Source: Prochlorococcus sp. AG-402-G19
GTDB taxonomy: Bacteria > Cyanobacteriota > Cyanobacteriia > PCC-6307 > Cyanobiaceae
DNA: 64,000 nt
Assembly: GCA_003279455.1 (NCBI GenBank)
Contig: QCHU01000004.1
Location: forward strand, 1-64,000
Direction of reading: 5' to 3'
Below, piece after piece: positions 30,157 through 39,782 of the stretch. A model generated the notes under the pieces. That model was not told the DNA's origin, did no database searches, and saw only the letters and a list, made by a program, of their open reading frames with translations. Each line of letters opens with the position of its first letter. Position 1 is the first letter of the stretch. Both the position numbers and the translations under genes were made by a program.

Positions 30157-30279
30157 TTTTTTACTGTGGAAAAGAAAAAACAATATCTTCATTTTTTGTC
30201 TTTTTTTTCCACAATCATTTCTAAAGGTGGATAACTATGCTTTTATCCACTTTTAAGATATCTTTTCCACAGTAAAAAA
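30157..30279. repeat. Perfect 19-bp inverted repeat bracketing the DnaA-box cluster
   Basis: The left arm 30157-30175 reads TTTTTTACTGTGGAAAAGA and the right arm 30261-30279 is its exact reverse complement, with 85 bp between. Each arm contains a TTTTCCACA-type DnaA box in opposite orientation, and the other three boxes lie between the arms. The spacing is too wide for a simple terminator; it more likely positions DnaA protomers symmetrically. Confidence 0.8.
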
Positions 30280-30303
30280 TTGAGAGATGTCAGTTAAGAT
30301 CTT

Positions 30304-30332
30304 GGTTTTTTGAAAAAACCACAAAAACCACA
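30304..30332. repeat. Short inverted repeat and tandem AAAACCACA 9-mers in the origin region
   Basis: GGTTTTTT (30304-30311) pairs with AAAAAACC (30313-30320) around a single G. Overlapping this, AAAACCACA occurs twice head-to-tail at 30315-30323 and 30324-30332. The 9-mers share CCACA with the DnaA boxes but have AAAA in place of TTTT. Their role is unknown. Confidence 0.5.
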
Positions 30333-30472
30333 AGACCTACTACTACTAATTCATTTTCATATCAAGAATAAAGAAATATAATAGAAGAAGAAATTTTTGT
30401 TTTTTTTAACGGTATTGCTTTTTTTAAATAGCTATGAAATTCTTATATCAATGGATTTTTTGAAATAACGGA

Positions 30473-31633
30473 ATGAAGTTAAGTTGTTCACAATCAGATT
30501 TGAATACAGCTCTTCAGTTAGTTAGTAGAGCTGTTTCAAATCGACCGACACATCCAGTTTTAGCAAATGTTTTGTTGGCAGCTGATGAAGTGACAGGAAA
30601 ACTACGCTTGACTGGGTTTGATTTAAGTTTAGGAATACAAACTTCAATATCAGCTTCCATAGATGAAAGTGGTGCTATTACTTTACCAGCTAAATTATTT
30701 GGAGAAATTATTTCTAAGTTGTCTAATGATTCACCATTAGTTTTAACTTCTGATGAAGTTAGTCAACAAGTTGAATTCACCAGTAAAAGTGGTACATATC
30801 AAGTAAGAGGACTGCTTTCTGATGATTTTCCTGAGTTACCTTTAGTGGAAAGTGGAACTTCACTTAAATTAAATCCTCTATTACTATCTAATGCAATCAA
30901 ATCTACATTATTTGCAAGTAGTACAGACGACGCTAAACAATTACTAACAGGTGTTAATCTTACTTTTGATGGGTTTGGTATTGAATCTGCAGCTACAGAT
31001 GGTCATCGATTAGCTGTATTAAATTTAAAGAATATTTTATCTCAAACAAATGATATAAATAATTCTTCTGAATTTGAAAAATTTTCTATTACATTACCTT
31101 CTAAATCTTTAAGAGAAATTGAAAAGTTTTTAAGTGCTTGTGATACTAGTCAACCTATTAATTTATTCATTGATAAAGGACAAGTTGTTTTTATATCTTT
31201 TGATGAAATTATAACTATTAGAGCTTTAGAAGGTTCTTATCCAAATTATTCTCAATTATTACCTGATACTTTTTCTAATATATTGGAATTTGATAGGAAA
31301 GAATTTATTGCTTCTTTAGAAAGAATAGCTGTTTTAGCTGATCAACACAATAATGTTATTAAAATAGCTACTGATAGCTCTGCAAAAATAATTAAAATTA
31401 GTACAGATGCTCAAGATATAGGAACTGGTTTTGAGTCTCTTTCAGTCTCTTTTAAAGGTGAATCATTTCAAATTGCTTTTAATGTAAGGTATTTATTAGA
31501 TGGACTTAAAGTTATAGATTCAAATCTTATTAGGCTTAGTTGTAATGGACCTACAACCCCAGCTGTTTTTTCACCTATTAATAGTGATGTTAATTTTATT
31601 TATTTAGTTATGCCAATTCAAATACGAAATTAA
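30473..31633 (+). CDS. dnaN: DNA polymerase III beta subunit (sliding clamp)
   Basis: Ring-shaped processivity clamp. The 386 residues begin MKLSCSQSDLNTALQLVSRAVSNRP and contain LTGFDLSLGI, ATDGHRLAVL near 180 and the C-terminal VMPIQIRN that matches the YLVMPM-type end of beta clamps. It is the first gene to the right of the putative origin and is transcribed away from it. A hypothetical PRC-barrel gene begins 2 bases after its stop, then purL and purF, suggesting one unit. Confidence 0.97.
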   Translation: MKLSCSQSDLNTALQLVSRAVSNRPTHPVLANVLLAADEVTGKLRLTGFDLSLGIQTSISASIDESGAITLPAKLFGEIISKLSNDSPLVLTSDEVSQQVEFTSKSGTYQVRGLLSDDFPELPLVESGTSLKLNPLLLSNAIKSTLFASSTDDAKQLLTGVNLTFDGFGIESAATDGHRLAVLNLKNILSQTNDINNSSEFEKFSITLPSKSLREIEKFLSACDTSQPINLFIDKGQVVFISFDEIITIRALEGSYPNYSQLLPDTFSNILEFDRKEFIASLERIAVLADQHNNVIKIATDSSAKIIKISTDAQDIGTGFESLSVSFKGESFQIAFNVRYLLDGLKVIDSNLIRLSCNGPTTPAVFSPINSDVNFIYLVMPIQIRN

Positions 31634-31635
31634 TT

Positions 31636-32415
31636 TTGGACATTCAAAATAAATTATTATTAAGTGATATATTAAAAAGCAATGTTCGCTGTGAGAATGG
31701 AATTGATCATGGACCAGTCGTAAATCCATGGATGCATCCTCCTGTTCATCGAATATTAGGATTTATCTCCCGTCCTTCTAATCTAAGATTGCAAAGAGAG
31801 GTTTGGAGGTTAGATCAAATAAAAGGATTAAATCAACAAGAAGTATTTGTAAAAGGGCCTTGTTCTATTTCAGATAATCAAACTTTAGAACGTTTTCCTA
31901 CTTTAATTAATTCTAATGTTTTTAGCAGAAAAGGACAAAGATTAGGTTTAATAGCTGATTTCTTTTTTGAAATAAAAAATGGAAATATTGAATATTACTT
32001 AGTAAGTAGAACAAACCCACTTATTCCGGGAACAAGTCGTTGGTTATTATCACTATCTAAAATTATTGATAAACAACCAGGTTCTATTTCTTGTGATATT
32101 GATTCTTTTGAAGATTTACCTATACAAAAAGCAAGTTTTAAAGAAGAATTCTTAAGCAAAAGCAGAAAATGGAAAACACAATTTGAAGATCTTACTTATA
32201 ACGCTTCTGATAGACTTGAGGGATGGATTGATGATCAAATCAGAGAGAGTGAATTTGAATCTATAAATGATACTTCTACAATTGATAGTGACCCCTCTTA
32301 TGATGATTGGGTCGATAATTTAGATATAGATAGTTTAGAAGAATTTAATAGAATGAATAAACGATCAAAAAAAAAAGGTTTAACCCATGAAAGTGATCTT
32401 GATCCTTGGATTTAA
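31636..32415 (+). CDS. Hypothetical protein with PRC-barrel-like region
   Basis: A 259-residue soluble protein of unknown function. The stretch about 95-140 (RKGQRLGLIADFFFEIKNGNIEYYLVSR) resembles a PRC-barrel domain, a small beta fold found in photosynthetic reaction-centre H subunits and RimM. The C-terminus is acidic, with DPSYDDWVDNLDIDSLEEF. The start is TTG at 31636, two bases after the dnaN stop, and purL starts 3 bases after its own stop. The fixed place between dnaN and purL agrees with the picocyanobacterial gene order I recall. Confidence 0.75.
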   Translation: MDIQNKLLLSDILKSNVRCENGIDHGPVVNPWMHPPVHRILGFISRPSNLRLQREVWRLDQIKGLNQQEVFVKGPCSISDNQTLERFPTLINSNVFSRKGQRLGLIADFFFEIKNGNIEYYLVSRTNPLIPGTSRWLLSLSKIIDKQPGSISCDIDSFEDLPIQKASFKEEFLSKSRKWKTQFEDLTYNASDRLEGWIDDQIRESEFESINDTSTIDSDPSYDDWVDNLDIDSLEEFNRMNKRSKKKGLTHESDLDPWI

Positions 32416-32418
32416 TTT

Positions 32419-34830
32419 ATGACGATTTTTACAGAGAATAATGATTTTCAAGAATTAATTAATTCACCAAATTTTTTCGTTGAATACGATGTTTTAACTG
32501 CCTTAAGCCAAGAGGGTTTAAAACAATCTGATTATCTTGAAATTTGCAGAAGATTAAACCGATCACCAAATAGAAACGAATTAGGAATGTTTGGAGTTAT
32601 GTGGTCCGAGCATTGTTGTTACCGAAATTCTCGCCCGTTACTTAAAAATTTCCCAGTAACAGGTCCTAGAATTCTTGTGGGTCCTGGAGAAAATGCAGGA
32701 GTTGTAGATATTGGTTTTAATCAAAAATTAGTATTTAAAATTGAAAGTCATAATCATCCATCTGCTGTAGAGCCTTTTCAAGGTGCAGCAACTGGTGTAG
32801 GTGGAATATTGAGAGATATTTTTACTATGGGAGCAAGACCAATAGCGATATTAAATGCCTTAAGATTTGGTCCTTTAGAAGACGAAAAAAATATTAGTTT
32901 ATTAGAAGGTGTAGTAGCAGGTATTTCGCATTATGGGAATTGTGTAGGTGTTCCGACCGTAGGAGGCGAAGTTGGTTTTGATAGTAGTTATTCAGGTAAT
33001 CCTTTAGTTAATGCTATGGCATTGGGTTTGATGGAAACAGATGAAATAGTTTGTTCAGGAGCTAGTGGAATTGATTTTCCAGTTCTTTATGTAGGAAATA
33101 CAACGGGTAGAGATGGAATGGGAGGAGCAAGTTTTGCTAGTTCGGAACTTTCAAAAACTTCTATAGATGATCGACCTGCCGTACAAGTAGGTGATCCTTT
33201 TCTTGAAAAAGGATTAATAGAGGCATGCTTAGAGGCGTTTAAAACAGGATATGTAATTGCTGCTCAGGATATGGGTGCGGCAGGTCTTACTTGTAGTTGT
33301 TCTGAAATGGCTTCAAAAGGTGAGGTAGGTATTGAATTAAATCTTGATCTTGTTCCGGCGAGAGAAAAAGGAATGACTGCATATGAATTTTTGTTGTCAG
33401 AATCACAAGAAAGAATGTTATTTGTTATCAAGCCTGGTTCGGAAAAAGAATTAAGACAATTATTTATGAAATGGGGATTATATGTTGAAGTTGTAGGAAA
33501 AGTTTTAAAAGAAAAAGTTGTTAGAGTACTACATAAAGGGAAAATTGTAGCAGATCTACCAGCATCTGCACTTGCTGATGATACACCTGTAGAGAAACAT
33601 TTATTATTAAAATCTACTCCTGATTATTTAAAAGATCATTGGAAATGGACTGAAGATTTATTACCTAAAAATTCAAAAAATGGAACTATTAATATAAAGA
33701 ACAATTTATTTATTAGTTGGAATAATATTTTATTAAATTTATTAAGTAATCCCTCAATAGCATCAAAAAATTGGATATATAAGCAATACGACTATCAAGT
33801 TCAATCCAATACAATTATTGCTCCTGGAGAAGCGGATGCAGCTGTTATAAGAATACGTTCTCAAAATGAGTTTAAAACTAAATTAAATCAAAATAGAGGT
33901 ATAGCATCTTCAGTTGATTGTAATGATAGATGGGTTTATTTAGATCCTGAACGTGGAAGTATGGCTGCTGTTGTAGAAGCTGCTAGGAATTTAAGTTGTG
34001 TAGGATCTGAACCAATAGCGATTACTAATAATTTAAATTTTTCTTCTCCTGAAAAACAAGTAGGTTTTTGGCAATTATCAATGTCTTGTAAAGGTATAAG
34101 CAATGCTTGTAAAGCAATGAACACTCCTGTTACAGGCGGGAATGTGTCTTTGTATAATGATACAAAATTATCAAATAATACTGTTATACCAATACATCCA
34201 ACCCCTGTAATTGGTATGGTTGGACTAATAGAAGATATAAATAAAGTTTGTAAAAAATCTTGGATTAAAGCAGGTGATCAAATATGGATGCTAGGATTAC
34301 CCTTAGAAACTAATAGTAATCAAGATAGTAGAATTTCACTATCTGCTTCATCTTTTTTAGAGTATATACATGGTTTAAAAACAGGAAGACCGCCACAAAT
34401 AGATTTAGATTTAGAGAAACAAGTTCATTTTTTTCTTAGAAATATAATTAAAAAAAATATGATTAACTCAGCTCACGACTTAGGTGATGGTGGTTTAGTA
34501 GTAGCTTTAGCTGAATGTTGTATTTCTTCTGGATTTGGTGCAAATATTCAACTTCCTTCAAGTGAATCAAGATTAGATCGTTTACTTTTTGCTGAAGGAG
34601 GAGGAAGAGTTTTAGTTAGTTGTTCATTTAAACAAACTTTAGAATTAAAAAATTACTATAAGACGATATCGTTACAACAAACTACATGTTTTTCAATATC
34701 ACATTTAGGTACTGTAAACGATCAAAATAAATTATCAGTTAATCAAGCTAATGATTCGATTATAGATGTTGATATTAATCATTTAAGAGATACATATAAA
34801 AATGCTATTTTAAAAAAAATAGTTAAATAA
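32419..34830 (+). CDS. purL: Phosphoribosylformylglycinamidine synthase, large subunit
   Basis: ATP-dependent conversion of FGAR to FGAM in purine synthesis. At 803 residues it is the 'small' PurL that needs separate PurQ and PurS, neither of which lies in this window. Visible motifs are [15 protein letters not shown] near 55, [23 protein letters not shown] near 110 (catalytic His), [11 protein letters not shown] near 285 and [14 protein letters not shown] near 690, the two repeated PurM-like halves. purF follows after 61 bp on the same strand. Confidence 0.97.
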   Translation: MTIFTENNDFQELINSPNFFVEYDVLTALSQEGLKQSDYLEICRRLNRSPNRNELGMFGVMWSEHCCYRNSRPLLKNFPVTGPRILVGPGENAGVVDIGFNQKLVFKIESHNHPSAVEPFQGAATGVGGILRDIFTMGARPIAILNALRFGPLEDEKNISLLEGVVAGISHYGNCVGVPTVGGEVGFDSSYSGNPLVNAMALGLMETDEIVCSGASGIDFPVLYVGNTTGRDGMGGASFASSELSKTSIDDRPAVQVGDPFLEKGLIEACLEAFKTGYVIAAQDMGAAGLTCSCSEMASKGEVGIELNLDLVPAREKGMTAYEFLLSESQERMLFVIKPGSEKELRQLFMKWGLYVEVVGKVLKEKVVRVLHKGKIVADLPASALADDTPVEKHLLLKSTPDYLKDHWKWTEDLLPKNSKNGTINIKNNLFISWNNILLNLLSNPSIASKNWIYKQYDYQVQSNTIIAPGEADAAVIRIRSQNEFKTKLNQNRGIASSVDCNDRWVYLDPERGSMAAVVEAARNLSCVGSEPIAITNNLNFSSPEKQVGFWQLSMSCKGISNACKAMNTPVTGGNVSLYNDTKLSNNTVIPIHPTPVIGMVGLIEDINKVCKKSWIKAGDQIWMLGLPLETNSNQDSRISLSASSFLEYIHGLKTGRPPQIDLDLEKQVHFFLRNIIKKNMINSAHDLGDGGLVVALAECCISSGFGANIQLPSSESRLDRLLFAEGGGRVLVSCSFKQTLELKNYYKTISLQQTTCFSISHLGTVNDQNKLSVNQANDSIIDVDINHLRDTYKNAILKKIVK

Positions 34831-34891
34831 ATTCTTTTATGAATTATAATTATAAAATTAAATCTATTTTACTTAACCAAGGAATATAATT

Positions 34892-36349
34892 ATGTGTGGA
34901 ATTGTAGGAGTTGTTTCTAGAGATCAATGTAATCAACAAATTTACGATAGTTTGTTATTGCTCCAGCATAGAGGCCAAGACTCTACTGGTATCGCAACGA
35001 TGGATGGAAGCGTCTTTCACATTAATAAATCTAAAGGTCAAGTAAGAGAAGCTTATAGAACAAGAGACATGAGAAGTTTGATTGGAAAGGTTGGTTTAGG
35101 ACATGTTCGATATGCTACGAAAGGCGCTGCTCATCGAGAAGAGGAGGCCCAACCTTTTTATGTGAATGCTCCTTATGGAATAATTCTTGTTCATAATGGA
35201 AATTTAACCAATACAAGAGAGTTAGAAAAAGAGCTTTTTAAAGTTGACAGGAGGCATACAAATACTTCTAGTGACACCGAAATGTTATTAAATGTTTTGG
35301 CAACAGAATTGAATAGTTCAATAAAAGGAAAAGATATAAATCCAAACGATCTTTTTACTGCTGTAAGTAGACTTCATGCAAGAGTAGAGGGATCATATGC
35401 TTCCATTGCTTTAATAGCAGGTTATGGTCTTCTAGCTTTTAGAGATCCTTTTGGGATTCGTCCCTTGGTAATTGGTAAAAGACTAAAAGAAAATAATAAA
35501 CCCGAGTGGGTAATCGCTAGCGAATCATTAGTTATTGAAAATAATGATTATCAAATTGTTAGAGATGTTAAACCAGGAGAGGCAATTTTTATTACCTCAG
35601 AAGGTGAGTTTTTTTCTAAGCAATGTTCAAATCATCCTCAATTATTTCCTTGTTCATTTGAATATGTTTATTTAGCTAGACCTGACTCAATCATGAATGG
35701 CATTTCTGTTTATGAGTCAAGATTAAGAATGGGAGATTTATTAGCAGAAACAATCAAAAAACAAATTACATGTGGCGATGTAGATGTAGTAATGCCTATA
35801 CCGGATTCCTCTAGGCCTGCTGCTATGCAGGTAGCAAGACAGTTAGGAATTGAATATAGGGAGGGATTTTTTAAAAATCGTTATGTTGGAAGAACTTTTA
35901 TTATGCCAGGTCAATCATTACGAAAACGTTCTGTACGTCAGAAGTTAAATGCAATGAGTACTGAATTTCAAAATAAAAATGTTTTGATAGTCGATGATTC
36001 AGTTGTTAGAGGAACAACATCTCAGCAAATAGTGCAAATGGCAAGAACTGCAGGTGCTAATAAGGTTACTTTTACCTCTGCTGCTCCACCAATTAGATAT
36101 CCACATGTTTACGGAATTAACATGCCAAGCAGGAATGAGTTGATTGCATATAATAGAAATATAAATGAAATAGAAGAGAATTTACTTATTGATAAAATGA
36201 TTTATCAAGAAGTCGAAGATTTAACTAAAGCTATAACAAGTAATTCTAATATTAAGGAATTAGATTTATCTTGTTTTACGGGAAAATATGTTACGGGAAC
36301 AGTTACAGATGAATATTTAAATTGGGTTGAAAAAACTTCTTTATCTTAA
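34892..36349 (+). CDS. purF: Amidophosphoribosyltransferase
   Basis: Catalyses the first committed step of purine synthesis: PRPP plus glutamine to phosphoribosylamine. The N-terminus MCGIVGVV exposes the Ntn catalytic Cys after Met removal, so the ATG at 34892 is the functional start. The glutaminase part includes [10 protein letters not shown] and HNGNLTN. The PRTase motif [14 protein letters not shown] is near residue 365, followed by the C-terminal [13 protein letters not shown]. No Cys-rich Fe-S cluster set is obvious from position alone. Its stop overlaps the convergent gyrA/parC-like stop by 4 bases. Confidence 0.97.
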   Translation: MCGIVGVVSRDQCNQQIYDSLLLLQHRGQDSTGIATMDGSVFHINKSKGQVREAYRTRDMRSLIGKVGLGHVRYATKGAAHREEEAQPFYVNAPYGIILVHNGNLTNTRELEKELFKVDRRHTNTSSDTEMLLNVLATELNSSIKGKDINPNDLFTAVSRLHARVEGSYASIALIAGYGLLAFRDPFGIRPLVIGKRLKENNKPEWVIASESLVIENNDYQIVRDVKPGEAIFITSEGEFFSKQCSNHPQLFPCSFEYVYLARPDSIMNGISVYESRLRMGDLLAETIKKQITCGDVDVVMPIPDSSRPAAMQVARQLGIEYREGFFKNRYVGRTFIMPGQSLRKRSVRQKLNAMSTEFQNKNVLIVDDSVVRGTTSQQIVQMARTAGANKVTFTSAAPPIRYPHVYGINMPSRNELIAYNRNINEIEENLLIDKMIYQEVEDLTKAITSNSNIKELDLSCFTGKYVTGTVTDEYLNWVEKTSLS

Positions 36350-38829
36350 TTTTTTTCTGGCGTTATCATTGAAAAAATTGATTTTATGAATTCATTATCA
36401 TTTAATTCTAAATTCAACTTCTTTTCTTTTTTATATAAACTATTATCAATTTGACTTTTTTCTAATTTTTTATATCTATCTTTATTTGTTCTTATATAAA
36501 CATATTTATTATTTATAAAACAATTAATTATTCGGTTATTTATTTTTGTATTATCTTTTAAATTGATACCCATTGTTCCTAGTTCTCCTTTTAGAGATTC
36601 TTTTATTTCTTTCGTTTTATGCTTAATAAAATTTCCTCTATTGGTTATTAAAACTAAGTCTTCAATTTGTTTCTCTGGAATATTTATTGCTTCAATTATA
36701 TTTTCTCCTGGGAATAGTTTCATTATATTGGTTCCTTGAGCTAATTTTCCCATACAGGGAAAGCTTTTTTCTGTTATCTTAATTTTTAAAATTCTGCCAA
36801 TATCACTTATTATATATAAATAGCTATTTTCTTGACAAAGTAGACAAGATTTTAGTGTAATATCTTTTTTCAATTTTACAACAGTTGTTGATCTATTAGA
36901 TATTTCGGTGATTTCGTTAATTGAAACTCTTTTAAATTTTCCATCACTACTTATTAATCCTAGACTTATATTTTTTTGTTCTGGTAATGGAATAAGATTC
37001 ACTATTTCATCATTTTCAAAGCCTGCTGGTAAAAAGTCTTCTAATGGTCCAGGTTTTTGTCCCGCAAATTCCCATTTAAGAATACCTATTTTACCTAGTC
37101 GACTCACCGCTAATATTTTTGGTTCGTTATTAATAGGCCATATTAATTTCGAAGGTAGAATATCTTCTCTTTCTTGATTACATTCTTTTAATTTTAATTT
37201 TTTAATTGTTATGGATGGTATTATTTTTATTTCATTATTTGATTGAATAACAATCTCAGAATCTGTTGGTAATTGTTTGAGAGCATTTATTCTTTGAAGT
37301 TCTTTATTTGGTCTTTGATTTGCAAGTCGTTCTGCAATTAGAGCATCACCGCCTTCTATTAACTTTGTTTTTCTATCACTTCCAAACTTTTTTTTAAGTT
37401 CTTTTAGCTCTTTAATCAGTACTTTTAATAATTTTTCTCTATCATTAATAATTGATTCAAGACTCTCTCTATTGTTTCTTAAATCCTCTATTTCTTTTTT
37501 TAATGAATTCTTTTCAAGACTGGTAATCTTTTTTAATGGCATGCCTAAAATTCCATCAGCTTGTCTTTCATTTATTTTTAGGCTACTGATTAAATTATTT
37601 TTCGCTTCAGCTGTATCTTTAGATTTTTCAATTAAGTTTATTATTTCTCTAAGATTATTTATAGCTTGAATTAATGCTTCAACTATTTCTTGCCTATTCT
37701 TGATATTTTTTAATAGATGTTTACTTCTAAGTAAAATAGTATTTTCTCTAAATTCTAAGAAATTTTCTAATAATTTTCGTAATGTTAGTTGTACTGGTTG
37801 ACCATTAACTAATGCAAGTAAAATAGCGCCAAAATTACTCTGTAAAGAAGTTTTTTGATATAAAAAATCTAGAATTTTTTCAGGATTAGAATCTCTTTTT
37901 ATTTCTACAAGAATTCTCATTCCATCTCTATCACTTTCATCTCTAATATCAGCTATTCCAGAGACTTTTCCATTATTTACTAGGTCTGCTAATTTTTCAA
38001 TCCAAGTAGCTTTGTTTAGTTGATATGGAAGTTCAGTAATAACAATGCCACTTCTTTTGTGTTTCCCTTTTCCAGGGTTAATTTCTTCAATATGAGCTAT
38101 ACCTCTCATAGTTATACTTCCTCTTCCCTTTGTGTAAGTTTCTTTTATTCCATTACTTATTAAGATTTCTCCGCCTGTTGGAAAGTCTGGTCCAGGGATG
38201 AGTTCTAATAATTTTTCTTCGCTTAAGGAAGGCTTTTTTATGATTGCTATTAGAGCCTCTATTACTTCGTTTAAATTATGAGGAGGAATACTAGTTGCCA
38301 TTCCAACAGCAATTCCAGCACTTCCATTTAAAAGTAGGAAAGGTAATTGAGCTGGTAAAACATCTGGCTCTTGTTGCGACCCGTCAAAATTTGGAGAGAA
38401 ATCAACAGTTTCTTGATCTATTTCACTTAAAATTGCATCGTTAGATATTTGGGCTAGTCGAGTTTCTGTATATCTCATTGCAGCCGGGGGATCGTCATCA
38501 ATCGATCCAAAGTTTCCGTGGCCATCAAGAATTGGGTATCTTGAACTAAAAATTTGTACTTGTCTTACAAGAGCATCGTAAACGGCTTGATCTCCATGAG
38601 GATGATATTTACCAAGAACGTCTCCAACAACACGAGCACATTTTCTATAAGGTCTATCAGGTGTAAGTCCTAATTCGTGCATTGCAAAAAGAATTCTTCT
38701 TTGCACAGGCTTTAATCCATCTCTCGCGTCTGGCAATGCTCTTCCGACGATTACGCTCATTGCGTATTCGAGATAAGAACGTTGCATTTCTTGATGCAAC
38801 GATATTGGTTTCAGGCGTTCCTTGGCCAT
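36346..38829 (-). CDS. Type II topoisomerase subunit A (GyrA/ParC-like)
   Basis: DNA breakage-reunion subunit, 827 residues. The N-terminal domain has [57 protein letters not shown] (catalytic Tyr near 122) and [11 protein letters not shown]. The C-terminal domain has beta-pinwheel blades ([40 protein letters not shown]). I do not see the GyrA-box QRRGGKG, and the blades are poorly conserved, so it may be the ParC-like second A subunit rather than the supercoiling gyrase. The start is ATG 38829. Confidence 0.88.
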   Translation of the reverse strand: MAKERLKPISLHQEMQRSYLEYAMSVIVGRALPDARDGLKPVQRRILFAMHELGLTPDRPYRKCARVVGDVLGKYHPHGDQAVYDALVRQVQIFSSRYPILDGHGNFGSIDDDPPAAMRYTETRLAQISNDAILSEIDQETVDFSPNFDGSQQEPDVLPAQLPFLLLNGSAGIAVGMATSIPPHNLNEVIEALIAIIKKPSLSEEKLLELIPGPDFPTGGEILISNGIKETYTKGRGSITMRGIAHIEEINPGKGKHKRSGIVITELPYQLNKATWIEKLADLVNNGKVSGIADIRDESDRDGMRILVEIKRDSNPEKILDFLYQKTSLQSNFGAILLALVNGQPVQLTLRKLLENFLEFRENTILLRSKHLLKNIKNRQEIVEALIQAINNLREIINLIEKSKDTAEAKNNLISSLKINERQADGILGMPLKKITSLEKNSLKKEIEDLRNNRESLESIINDREKLLKVLIKELKELKKKFGSDRKTKLIEGGDALIAERLANQRPNKELQRINALKQLPTDSEIVIQSNNEIKIIPSITIKKLKLKECNQEREDILPSKLIWPINNEPKILAVSRLGKIGILKWEFAGQKPGPLEDFLPAGFENDEIVNLIPLPEQKNISLGLISSDGKFKRVSINEITEISNRSTTVVKLKKDITLKSCLLCQENSYLYIISDIGRILKIKITEKSFPCMGKLAQGTNIMKLFPGENIIEAINIPEKQIEDLVLITNRGNFIKHKTKEIKESLKGELGTMGINLKDNTKINNRIINCFINNKYVYIRTNKDRYKKLEKSQIDNSLYKKEKKLNLELNDNEFIKSIFSMITPEKN

Positions 38830-38912
38830 CTCTAAGTTCGTAAGAGGCCTAAATTTCTTTATTTAGGCTACTAACTAATCTGTTAAAAACCAGTTTTTTG
38901 TTAAACATTAAT

Positions 38913-39782
38913 TTATTGACTTTTTTCTTTGGCATCTTTAACTGCTTTTTTCATTTCTTCCATTTTAAATAAAAGTTGTGCTGAATTTTGTAATTTCTTT
39001 CCCCATAATTGTTTTGCTTGATAGTTTTTTGAAACATATTGAGGATCAGATTTTAAAGCATTTTTAGCTAAGTTAAATGATTCAATAGTTTTATTTTCTG
39101 AGGAAAATAATGCTATTGCTAAAGCTAACATTGGCTCTGGATTATTACTAATTTTAAGTGCTGATTTAAATTTTAATATAGCCTCTTTTAAATTATTTAA
39201 TTCATACAAGACAAGGCCTTCATTATTAATAGATTGCCAAAAATTTGAATTAATTCTTGAAGATCTTTGAAAAGCAATTAAAGCTAATTTATAATTATTT
39301 AACATTATTTCTGCATTTCCTAGCTGAAAATAACCTCTCTCATTCTTTTTATTGATTGATAAGCCTTTTTTTATATAAAATTTGGCTTTTTTTGGATTTT
39401 TCAAATCCATATATATATATGCTTTTCTGAAATATATACTTTCTTCTTTTGGTTTTAAATTAATTGCTTTATTTAATGATGATAATGCTTTATACTTCCT
39501 ATTTGCTTTAATTTGCGCTTCTGCAAGACTTGTCCAGAGTTCAATTTCTTTAGGATTTAATTTAACTGCTAGTTTTAAAAGTTTAATTGCTTCATTGTGT
39601 TGCCCAAATTGAATTAGTTGTATAGCTGTCCTACCTATTTGTATGGATGTAGATTCCAGTTCTTTTTGACTCGGCTCGTTAATTCTAGGAATAAATGCAT
39701 TCGATGATCTAGTTAAAATAGTAGATTCAAATAGAATTAAACAAATTAGAATATGATAGATTTTTGGAAAATAATTTTTCAT
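38913..39782 (-). CDS. TPR-repeat protein with signal peptide
   Basis: A 289-residue protein. The N-terminus (MKNYFPKIYHILICLILFESTILTRSSNAF) looks like a secretion signal. The mature part contains about five tetratricopeptide repeats, for example AIKLLKLAVKLNPKEIELWTSLAEAQ, KALSSLNKAINLKPKE and KAKFYIKKGLSINKKNERGYFQLG. TPRs mediate protein-protein contacts, probably in the periplasm or at the thylakoid membrane. Its ATG overlaps the queG stop by one base (TAATG), which suggests translational coupling; no functional link is known. Confidence 0.85.
   Translation of the reverse strand: MKNYFPKIYHILICLILFESTILTRSSNAFIPRINEPSQKELESTSIQIGRTAIQLIQFGQHNEAIKLLKLAVKLNPKEIELWTSLAEAQIKANRKYKALSSLNKAINLKPKEESIYFRKAYIYMDLKNPKKAKFYIKKGLSINKKNERGYFQLGNAEIMLNNYKLALIAFQRSSRINSNFWQSINNEGLVLYELNNLKEAILKFKSALKISNNPEPMLALAIALFSSENKTIESFNLAKNALKSDPQYVSKNYQAKQLWGKKLQNSAQLLFKMEEMKKAVKDAKEKSQ

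Larger units (their letters stand above)
30101..30472. other. oriC: Putative chromosomal replication origin (oriC)
   Basis: A 372-bp non-coding stretch between thrC and dnaN with five DnaA-box-like 9-mers in about 110 bp: TTTTCCACA at 30205-30213 and 30263-30271 (+) and 30165-30173 (-), TTATCCACT at 30243-30251 (+) and TTATCCACC at 30226-30234 (-). Downstream is a tandem AAAACCACA at 30315-30332 and T-rich tracts at 30391-30430 that could act as the unwinding element. The + strand coding composition switches here. Cyanobacterial origins are typically next to dnaN rather than dnaA, which agrees. No gene or RNA is visible inside. Confidence 0.8.

Noticed and set aside
39403-39422. TATATATA tract within the TPR gene
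   Set aside because: In-frame coding for Tyr/Ile codons in an AT-rich gene; no sign of regulatory use.
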